From an uncultured Clostridiaceae bacterium (GTDB lineage Bacteria; Bacillota; Clostridia; TANB77; CAG-508): a stretch of 11,861 nt of DNA. The stretch lies in NCBI GenBank assembly GCA_958417695.1, contig CATZDQ010000031.1, positions 1 through 11,861 on the forward strand, written 5' to 3'. The position numbers and the translations under genes are program-made. Positions within the stretch are counted from its first letter, which is position 1. Each line of letters starts with the position of its first letter. Shown in pieces: positions 6,346 to 11,861 of this stretch. The notes below the pieces were generated by a model. That model did no database searches. It worked only from the letters and a program-made list of their open reading frames with translations, and was not told the DNA's origin.

Positions 6346-6399
6346 TATCATAAAAAAGATAATTTGCAAATAAGTTTTATTATCTTTATACCTGATTTT

Positions 6400-6436
6400 A
6401 AAAAAAGATGCTTCTTTTACTTTAGCATCTTTTTTT
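6400..6436 (-). terminator. Terminator of the 106-aa protein gene
   Basis: A perfect 13-bp stem (AAAAAAAGATGCT / AGCATCTTTTTTT) with an 11-base loop ends in a run of T on the minus strand, 26 bases past the stop codon. The mirror-image A run makes it able to work in both directions. Confidence 0.85.
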
Positions 6437-6461
6437 CTTTATACTTATTTTTAAATTATAT

Positions 6462-6782
6462 TTATTCTTCTATAACACTAGTCGTTGTTTCTTCTACATT
6501 TTCTGGTACTTCTTCTACCTTGTTAACTGCATTACCAAAAGAAAATACTTTTTTAGCTGCTCTTTCTTTTTCTTCAAACTTTTTATAGAATTCTTCTTTT
6601 GCTTCATCAAGCATCTCTTGCATAGCAGAAAACATTTCATCTATATCTTGTTTTGTAAAGTCATAACTATTACTTCTTGCCATTGGTTCTAAAATTTGAA
6701 TGTCATGTAATACATTATTGACTCTCTTTCCTGCATACTCCATAAATTTGTTTCTTTTTTCTTCATTTACTTCTCTTCCCAT
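6462..6782 (-). CDS. Hypothetical acidic helical protein, 106 aa
   Basis: Not assigned to a known function. The sequence is predicted to be almost all helical and probably soluble, with no signal peptide or membrane segment. Residues 8-40 contain KRNKFMEYAGKRVNNVLHDI, residues 40-72 carry YDFTKQDIDEMFSAM and a charged helix with heptad-like spacing, and the last 20 residues are a low-complexity acidic and threonine-rich tail (EEVPENVEETTTSVIEE). The pattern K-R-V-N, then F-T-x-x-D-I, then a long charged helix recalls small uncharacterised proteins seen widely in bacteria, but I know no function. The start at 6782 is chosen for AAGGAGAGAAACAAA before the ATG. A TTG 22 codons upstream has no ribosome binding site. 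It is a single-gene unit with its own terminator. Confidence 0.8.
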   Translation of the reverse strand: MGREVNEEKRNKFMEYAGKRVNNVLHDIQILEPMARSNSYDFTKQDIDEMFSAMQEMLDEAKEEFYKKFEEKERAAKKVFSFGNAVNKVEEVPENVEETTTSVIEE

Positions 6783-6826
6783 TTTGTTTCTCTCCTTATT
6801 TCTTATTGTATTTCTTTTCTCTTTAT

Positions 6827-6855
6827 AAAATATCACAACTTTCAACAAATTTCAA
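6827..6855 (-). promoter_or_regulatory. Possible promoter of the 106-aa protein gene
   Basis: TTGAAA (6855-6850) and TATTTT (6832-6827) are separated by 17 bases on the minus strand, about 45 bases upstream of the ATG. An overlapping TATAAA at 6827-6822 is an alternative -10. The area is so AT-rich that the call is tentative. Confidence 0.35.
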
Positions 6856-6879
6856 ATGCTTTTTCTAATTTTTTGATAA

Positions 6880-6901
6880 TTTTCTAATAATTTTCTAATA
6901 A
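6880..6901. repeat. Two tandem 11-base AT-rich repeats
   Basis: TTTTCTAATAA occurs twice head to tail just past the thioredoxin reductase stop, and a diverged copy (TTTTCTAATTT) begins at 6861. No GC-containing terminator hairpin is seen behind that gene. Confidence 0.6.
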
Positions 6902-6904
6902 TTT

Positions 6905-7819
6905 TTAAGAATCCTTCCAATGGTCAATATAGGTAATTGCCGATATAGCTGCTATGGTTCCATCATTAACTGCTGTTGTTAATTGTCTTACTGGTTTACT
7001 CACACAATCCCCTGCTGCAAAGACACCTTCTATATTGGTACTCATATCAGCATTTGCCTCAATATATTCTTTTTCATTGATATGCATCTTAGGAGTTACT
7101 ACTTTCGTTTCTGGTATTTGCCCTATTGCTAAAAATACGCCATCTACCTTGATAATTTCTTTTTTTCCTGCTTTTTCTATTTCTATGCCTTCTATTTTCT
7201 CTTTTCCAATCCAACTAGTAATAGATATACCATATATAATCTCTACATTCTTTTTTTCCTGTATACGTTTTATTAAAATAGGTTCTGCTGTTAGGTAATC
7301 TAACATCTGTAGAATATATACTTTCTGACAAATATTAGCTAGTTCCAGTGCATTAGTTAAAGCAGTATTTCCACCACCTATTACAGCAACCGTTTTTCCT
7401 TTATAGAAAAATCCATCACAAGTAGCACAAAAAGAGATTCCCCTTCCTAAAAAATTCTTTTCCTTTTCTAAACCCAACATCTTATATCTTGTTCCTGTTG
7501 CAACAATTACCGTTTTTCCTCTATAGCTACCTGTTTTAGTCACTACTACTTTATCCTTACCGTCTTCTTCTATTTTTAAAGCCTCTTCCATACGAATTTC
7601 TCCACCTAATTTCGTTACCTGCTCTTGTAATTGTTCTGATAAGTCTATCCCTTTTATCTCTTGTATTCCTGGATAATTTTCAATTAGTGGAGAAGAAGCT
7701 ATCTTTCCACCAATGACTTCTTTTTCCATAATAAGCACTGTCTTATTGGCTCTTAGTGCATAAATTGCAGCAGTCATCCCCGCAGGTCCACCGCCTATAA
7801 TTAAGATATCATATTTCAT
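6905..7819 (-). CDS. trxB: Thioredoxin reductase-like flavoprotein with altered NADPH motif
   Basis: A 304-aa protein of the low-molecular-weight thioredoxin reductase family, which passes electrons through FAD and a redox disulfide to thioredoxin. The FAD-binding GGGPAG is at 9-14, the redox centre CATC at 131-134, the second Rossmann motif GGGNTA at 148-153, and the C-terminal FAD motif FAAGDC at 267-272. Where NADPH-dependent members carry HRRxxxR after the second Rossmann strand, this protein reads ILQMLDYLTAEP (169-180), with no arginine pair. NADPH may therefore not be the donor; ferredoxin-linked clostridial relatives are one precedent. The ATG follows AGAAGGATTAT. The gene lies 139 bases after the ABC transporter operon in the same direction and probably has its own promoter. 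No thioredoxin gene is in the window. The gene symbol reflects the family only. Confidence 0.9.
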   Translation of the reverse strand: MKYDILIIGGGPAGMTAAIYALRANKTVLIMEKEVIGGKIASSPLIENYPGIQEIKGIDLSEQLQEQVTKLGGEIRMEEALKIEEDGKDKVVVTKTGSYRGKTVIVATGTRYKMLGLEKEKNFLGRGISFCATCDGFFYKGKTVAVIGGGNTALTNALELANICQKVYILQMLDYLTAEPILIKRIQEKKNVEIIYGISITSWIGKEKIEGIEIEKAGKKEIIKVDGVFLAIGQIPETKVVTPKMHINEKEYIEANADMSTNIEGVFAAGDCVSKPVRQLTTAVNDGTIAAISAITYIDHWKDS

Positions 7820-7896
7820 ATAATCCTTCTTCTTTCCTATTTTTTTATTCCCTTTTCTATTCTAAATGATATCTATTTTATGCACTTTTCTAATTT

Positions 7897-7925
7897 TCTA
7901 TACAATGTATGTGTATTCTTTTGAA
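7897..7925 (-). promoter_or_regulatory. Possible promoter of the thioredoxin reductase gene
   Basis: TTCAAA (7925-7920) and TATAGA (7902-7897) are 17 bases apart on the minus strand, about 78 bases before the ATG. A palindrome TATTC-TTTT-GAATA (7914-7927) covers the -35 and could be a regulator site. Each box matches consensus at four of six bases, so this is weak. Confidence 0.35.
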
Positions 7926-7958
7926 TAGATTTCCTCTATTCTTCTTTTCCTATTCTTT

Positions 7959-9107
7959 CTATCCTATCTTTCTCTTTTTCCTAGAAAGTATATTATTCAA
8001 AATAACAAATCCTATTATGAATACCACCAAAATTCCCATATTGATAAAAATCGGTTTTAAGGATGTAAAATCAAAACTATCTATTGTTTTAAGAAGTTCA
8101 TTTGTATAAATATAATAATAAGATGGTAAAATGTGTGCAATTTTTAAAACAAAATCTGGAAGCCACTCCATTGGTACAAATGCACCACATAAAAAACAAC
8201 TACCTAAAGCAACCACATTTACAATTCCATTAATCGCATTCTTATTGTTCAACAAATTTCCAATCAAAATAGCAATTGTTAATGCACAAATGGTAAATAT
8301 AAAAGAATTTACTATATAGACGACACCATACATAGTAAACATGACATTTCCTACTAACCAAAAACTAAGCAATACATAACATGCCCATAAAATAATTACA
8401 AATAAGCCATTGGATAACAATAACTGCCTATTATAAGTTTTATAGTTCATACTACTAATGATTGTTCTTTTTCGTATCTTTTCTTCTTTAAAACTAGATA
8501 GAATTAGGCAAATTACATACACACACCCTGCTAAAATACTGTAATTAGCAAAATTATAGTAAAAACTAGCTTTACTTAATTGATTGGTATCTACAGAAGA
8601 AGTCATTTCTATCGTTGTTTGTTTTGACAAAGTCTCTTCTATTTTGCTAACTAATACTTGCTCACTCTCCACCTTGGTTCTATAAATAGAAGCCACTTTT
8701 ATATATCTATTTAACAACATTTCTGCATAAGAAGCTTGATAATCCCCTATACTCTTTATTTCTATATTAGGCTCTTTTCCTTGTAGAAAATCTTCACTAT
8801 AGTTTTCTGGTATATATATCACATAATGTATATCTCTATAAAATAATGCATCATCAATTTCTTCCTTCTCTAAGCTTCCTTCTACTACATGACTATTTTC
8901 TTCCATATATGCTATTAAACTATTGGTAAGAGTTGTTTCTCCATCGTTATTAACAATAAGGATATCTGGTTTTGTAGCCGTAAAGTTGGTAGAACTTTCA
9001 CTCGTTTGCATATTAAAACCTGTAAAAAAGATGAGCATTGCCGTGTATAGTAAAATTACAAATTTACATTTATTTAATACACGTAAAAAAGTTTTAAATA
9101 CTGTCAT
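7959..9107 (-). CDS. ABC-2 type transporter permease (second of the pair)
   Basis: A 382-aa membrane subunit of an ABC exporter. An N-terminal membrane helix (about 15-32) is followed by a large extracytoplasmic region (about 33-183) and then five more helices at roughly 185-205, 230-252, 262-286, 292-315 and 353-373. The segment GAFVPMEWLPDFVLKIAHIL (308-327) is the short re-entrant or amphipathic motif typical of ABC-2 permeases. AAGGAGG lies 7 bases before the ATG, and the start overlaps the end of the first permease gene by 14 bases, so the two are translationally coupled and probably form a heterodimer. The substrate is unknown. No strong terminator follows the stop. Confidence 0.9.
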   Translation of the reverse strand: MTVFKTFLRVLNKCKFVILLYTAMLIFFTGFNMQTSESSTNFTATKPDILIVNNDGETTLTNSLIAYMEENSHVVEGSLEKEEIDDALFYRDIHYVIYIPENYSEDFLQGKEPNIEIKSIGDYQASYAEMLLNRYIKVASIYRTKVESEQVLVSKIEETLSKQTTIEMTSSVDTNQLSKASFYYNFANYSILAGCVYVICLILSSFKEEKIRKRTIISSMNYKTYNRQLLLSNGLFVIILWACYVLLSFWLVGNVMFTMYGVVYIVNSFIFTICALTIAILIGNLLNNKNAINGIVNVVALGSCFLCGAFVPMEWLPDFVLKIAHILPSYYYIYTNELLKTIDSFDFTSLKPIFINMGILVVFIIGFVILNNILSRKKRKIG

Positions 9108-10275
9108 ATTTCTGCCTCCTTAAGCTATAGATAGATATTCCTAATAAAATAGCCGTAAATAGTAATAAACCAATTACATTTGTCCAATAACGCTGTAAAG
9201 AATCATAGTAATACAAGGTATAAAATCCATCTGTAATCATACTAGCTGGATTGATTTGATTTAATATCGGCATATTTTTATCAATAATATATTTCATAGT
9301 AATTCCCATCATACCAGATAAAAAAGAACCTAACATACTAACCGAAATAATGATACCTGTTTTAACATTTTCATTTGTCTTTAAACTAGAAGCTACCACT
9401 ATACCTATCGACAAGCCTGCTAGACAGCCACATAAAGCTAATAAAATAACCAATCCCAAATGATTACCATAATCTACTTTTAGAACCAATAGGGTATATA
9501 TAAATAATAAGGCTATACCTAATACTTGGGTTATATAACTAGCTATAGCACTAGATATAACCAATTTTCCTTTACTAACAGGACTTACAGCCACTCTTTT
9601 TCCATTATGGCTCATATTAGCTAAATTTTGATTAATCGCCGCCATTCCCAAAGTACCACCATACAAACAAGTCATAGCGATTAATGTATAAAATTCTATC
9701 ATGGTATAACTTAAATGTTCTCTGCTAACATCTTTTAAGTTCCCTGTTTCCTCTTGTACCTTTTCTAATATGTTTTGGTATAAAGCTTCATAATCTATTC
9801 TTTGTTCACCATTTGTCAGTTGCTCGGTTATCTGTTTAGCTGCTATATCTTCTACCATTTGCTTTGTTTGAATAATTTCTTCAGTTGTATATTTCAAAAT
9901 AGTTTCATTGATTCCATTTTCTTTGACAATCACTTTTGTTTCTTCTGGCGTTATTTCTATATAACCACTAATCTTGTTATCTTCTAATAAGTCTTTTGCT
10001 TCCTTACTACTTACATAGCAAGTCTCAAACAATCTATCTGCTTGCTTTTCATCACTTAGTTGTACAAAAGCTTGTTTGAATATTTCATTATTTTCGAAAA
10101 CTTCATTTTGTACGATTGCAATGGGTATCACTTCTAATTTTTCACTATTTTCTATATTAGAAAATGCCATATGAAAAAAAGTACCTAAAATAATGGGAAA
10201 GGCAAAAGTCCAAAATATTAACATCTTATTTCTAAATAGTACTTTCAAGGCATATTTAAAATTATGAATCCACAT
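9094..10275 (-). CDS. ABC-2 type transporter permease (first of the pair)
   Basis: A 393-aa membrane subunit with the same plan as its downstream partner. It has one N-terminal helix (about 18-38), a large extracytoplasmic domain (about 40-190) with a helical, charged second half, and a five-helix block at about 194-216, 238-265, 272-297, 305-328 and 365-386. This matches the YhgE/Pip-like or drug-exporter branch of ABC-2 permeases. The cytoplasmic stretch SHNGKRVAVSPVSKGKLV (222-239) is where such proteins usually meet the ATPase. The ATG lies 3 bases after the ATPase stop, with AAGGGA 6 bases before it. Substrate unknown; drug, bacteriocin or lipid export are all possible. Confidence 0.9.
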   Translation of the reverse strand: MWIHNFKYALKVLFRNKMLIFWTFAFPIILGTFFHMAFSNIENSEKLEVIPIAIVQNEVFENNEIFKQAFVQLSDEKQADRLFETCYVSSKEAKDLLEDNKISGYIEITPEETKVIVKENGINETILKYTTEEIIQTKQMVEDIAAKQITEQLTNGEQRIDYEALYQNILEKVQEETGNLKDVSREHLSYTMIEFYTLIAMTCLYGGTLGMAAINQNLANMSHNGKRVAVSPVSKGKLVISSAIASYITQVLGIALLFIYTLLVLKVDYGNHLGLVILLALCGCLAGLSIGIVVASSLKTNENVKTGIIISVSMLGSFLSGMMGITMKYIIDKNMPILNQINPASMITDGFYTLYYYDSLQRYWTNVIGLLLFTAILLGISIYSLRRQKYDSI

Positions 10276-10278
10276 ATA

Positions 10279-11217
10279 TTAATCCCTTAATTCCTTTCCG
10301 GTTAATTCTAAAAACACATCATTTAAAGTTGGTCTTTCTGAATAAATCTTGTTATAGGCTATATTCTCTTTTTTTAGATATTCTATAAAAGAAACCAAAT
10401 TATTTTTTCCCTTTTGGTATGTAATCATAAGAATGTTTCCATCATAAGTTACTTCATGAACATTTTCTAAATGCTTTATTGCCTCTAATGGTTTATCTTC
10501 TAATTGATGAATCTCTACAGTTACTTTCTCCTCTATTCTAGCTAATTCCTTTAATTCATCACAAGTACCACTAGCTATCATTTTCCCTTTATCTAAAATG
10601 ATAACTCTATCACAAAGAATTTCTACTTCTTCCATATAATGTGTGGTATATACAATGGTCGCTCCTTCTTGTCTTAACTTTTTTATGCCATCTAATATAT
10701 GGTTTCTGCTTTGGGGGTCAACTGCAACAGTTGGCTCATCTAAAAAGATTAACTTTGGTTTATGGGCTATTCCACAAGCTATGTTTAATCTTCTTAAAAG
10801 TCCACCAGATAATTGTTTAGGATAAAATTTTCTAAATTCTTCTAATCCTACTAAGGCAATCGCCTCATCTATATATTGTTTTCTGGTTTGTTTGTCTTTT
10901 ATGTATAAACCACAAAAATAGTCCATGTTTTCGTAAACCGTTAATTCTTCAAAAACAGCCACTTCTTGAAATACAACACCTAATTGTTTTTTTATATCAT
11001 AACTATCTGGTTTCATTTCTTTACCGAATATTTGAATACTTCCCTGATTAAAATTCAGTAAAGATAACATACAATTAATCGTTGTAGATTTTCCACTTCC
11101 ATTAGGACCTAATAATCCCAAAATTTCTCCTTCATGTACTTCTAAGGATAAGTTATCCACTGCTTTTAATTGTTTGTATTGCTTTGTTAGATTTTGAATC
11201 TCTACCACATTTTTCAT
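10279..11217 (-). CDS. ABC transporter ATP-binding protein
   Basis: A 312-aa cytoplasmic ATPase that powers the two permeases. Walker A is GPNGSGKST (37-45), the Q-loop glutamine is Q84, the signature is LSGGL (136-140) followed by LRRLNIA, Walker B is LIFLDEP (156-162) and the switch histidine is H193 in TTHYMEE. The fifth signature residue is L instead of the usual Q, which is tolerated in the multidrug and Nod-type exporter branch. The C-terminal 90 residues form the accessory domain typical of DrrA/CcmA-like ATPases, ending NDVFLELTGKELRD. The ATG overlaps the regulator stop as ATGA, and AAAGGAGAG lies upstream. It is the second gene of the operon. Confidence 0.95.
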   Translation of the reverse strand: MKNVVEIQNLTKQYKQLKAVDNLSLEVHEGEILGLLGPNGSGKSTTINCMLSLLNFNQGSIQIFGKEMKPDSYDIKKQLGVVFQEVAVFEELTVYENMDYFCGLYIKDKQTRKQYIDEAIALVGLEEFRKFYPKQLSGGLLRRLNIACGIAHKPKLIFLDEPTVAVDPQSRNHILDGIKKLRQEGATIVYTTHYMEEVEILCDRVIILDKGKMIASGTCDELKELARIEEKVTVEIHQLEDKPLEAIKHLENVHEVTYDGNILMITYQKGKNNLVSFIEYLKKENIAYNKIYSERPTLNDVFLELTGKELRD

Positions 11218-11795
11218 GCCTTTTTCTCTCCTTTTTCTTTTTTATAGCCTATAACCATTTGTCTAACGGTATCTTCTAGAAGTTTGTCTATTTCCTCTTC
11301 TGTAAAATCCACCGTTTTGGTAGCCACTAAGGTGGCCATCCCATGCGTAAATATCCCTACCTTTACATGAAAGAGTTTTTGTTCTTCATAGGAAAGCCCA
11401 AATGTTTTTTGTCCGCTTTCTATAACTGCTTTTCCTATGACATCTTCTCCAACAAATTTATCCGATTTGGTATTGGTCTGTTGCATAAATAAAATTTTAA
11501 AAAATTCTGGGTAAATTTTTGCAAATTGTATATAGGCTATGACTATCGCTTTATATGGTTTATCCGTTGTTTGCATTTTAGAAAGTGTAAATTCTTTATA
11601 GGTTTCATAAATCTTTTCATACACCATGGATTTTAATTCTTCCATATCCCTAAAGTTGTGAAATATAGGTTGTACAGAACAATTTAATTCTTTAGCTATT
11701 CTTCTAGCATTAACACTTTTTATTCCTTCCGTTTTTACAATTTGATAAGTCGTATCTAAGATATCTTCTCTTTGAAATTTTCTACTAGGTGGCAT
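11214..11795 (-). CDS. TetR/AcrR family transcriptional regulator
   Basis: A 193-aa one-component repressor. The N-terminal helix-turn-helix lies at about 27-48 (SVNARRIAKELNCSVQPIFHNF) within the standard three-helix DNA-binding domain, and residues about 60-185 form the helical ligand-binding and dimerisation domain. The start is the ATG at 11795, 10 bases after AAGGA. A GTG three codons upstream, at 11804, directly abuts the ribosome binding site and is rejected. It is the first gene of the exporter operon (ATGA overlap with the ATPase), and two palindromes just upstream are probable operators. It most likely represses its own operon until an exported compound binds; the ligand is unknown. 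Confidence 0.92.
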   Translation of the reverse strand: MPPSRKFQREDILDTTYQIVKTEGIKSVNARRIAKELNCSVQPIFHNFRDMEELKSMVYEKIYETYKEFTLSKMQTTDKPYKAIVIAYIQFAKIYPEFFKILFMQQTNTKSDKFVGEDVIGKAVIESGQKTFGLSYEEQKLFHVKVGIFTHGMATLVATKTVDFTEEEIDKLLEDTVRQMVIGYKKEKGEKKA

Positions 11796-11813
11796 TTTTT
11801 TCACTTCCTTTTT

Positions 11814-11841
11814 ATAACGTTTGTTATATAACTTATGTTAT
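11814..11841 (-). promoter_or_regulatory. Two tandem 14-bp operators for the TetR-family regulator
   Basis: Two adjacent palindromes, ATAACGTTTGTTAT (11814-11827) and ATAACTTATGTTAT (11828-11841), share the form ATAAC-N4-GTTAT and abut without a gap. They lie between the probable -10 (TATGAT at 11845-11840) and the ribosome binding site, where a bound repressor would block transcription. The matching -35 would fall beyond the window edge. Confidence 0.65.
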
Positions 11842-11861
11842 CATACCATGTTTTTCTCTTT

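Noticed and set aside
6355..6387. AT-only 9-bp hairpin as a second terminator
   Set aside because: The stem has a single GC pair and a 15-base loop, too weak to call a terminator; it is mentioned only with the VOC promoter.
6783..6848. 22-codon extension of the 106-aa protein from a TTG at 6848
   Set aside because: The residues are encoded by AT-rich leader and candidate promoter sequence, and the ATG at 6782 has AAGGAGAG at good spacing.
11796..11804. GTG start of the TetR gene at 11804
   Set aside because: The GTG overlaps the AAGGAAGTG ribosome binding site itself; the ATG at 11795 has proper spacing.
1..11861. CRISPR arrays, tRNA or rRNA genes, complete insertion sequences
   Set aside because: No regularly spaced repeats, cloverleaf-like segments or transposase coding regions were seen on either strand.

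Overview
This 11.9-kb window is very AT-rich, with strong AGGAGG-type ribosome binding sites, TTGACA/TATACT-type promoters and Dps, TrxB and ABC-2 proteins of Gram-positive character. That points to a low-GC Firmicute, most likely a Clostridia-type anaerobe; the exact taxon cannot be read from the sequence. Every gene I can support lies on the minus strand, so transcription runs from the right edge to the left edge.

Right (about 7950-11861): a compact four-gene unit made of a TetR-family regulator, an ABC ATPase and two ABC-2 type permeases. The genes overlap or nearly touch (4-nt ATGA overlap, 3-nt gap, 14-nt overlap). In front of the regulator sit two adjacent 14-bp palindromes of the form ATAAC-N4-GTTAT, next to a possible -10 box. 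They look like the binding site through which the regulator would control its own exporter.

Middle (about 4720-7820): separately transcribed housekeeping or stress genes. They are a thioredoxin-reductase-like flavoprotein with a CATC redox centre but an altered NADPH motif, a 106-aa acidic helical protein of unknown role, a VOC (glyoxalase-fold) protein followed by a PPC/DUF296 protein, and a Dps ferritin-like protein. A perfect 31-bp inverted repeat with a GC-rich core lies between the PPC and Dps genes.

Non-coding stretch (4266-4835): this holds the Dps terminator, a 54-codon frame that looks like the degraded C-terminus of a Fic-family protein with its own terminator, a canonical promoter (TTGACA-17-TATACT), and a leader hairpin with a GGGGAC motif.

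Left (1-4265): that promoter drives a tight group made of a DUF2975 membrane protein, a small Cro/C1 (YozG-type) regulator, a polytopic membrane protein that I tentatively place in DUF6688, and a 68-aa two-helix membrane protein starting at GTG. A PBP2a/MecA-like class B penicillin-binding protein follows after about 100 bases. A further gene begins at the left edge with a good ribosome binding site. The left group (membrane sensor-like protein, small regulator, unknown membrane proteins, accessory transpeptidase) is the most interesting uncharacterised set in the window.
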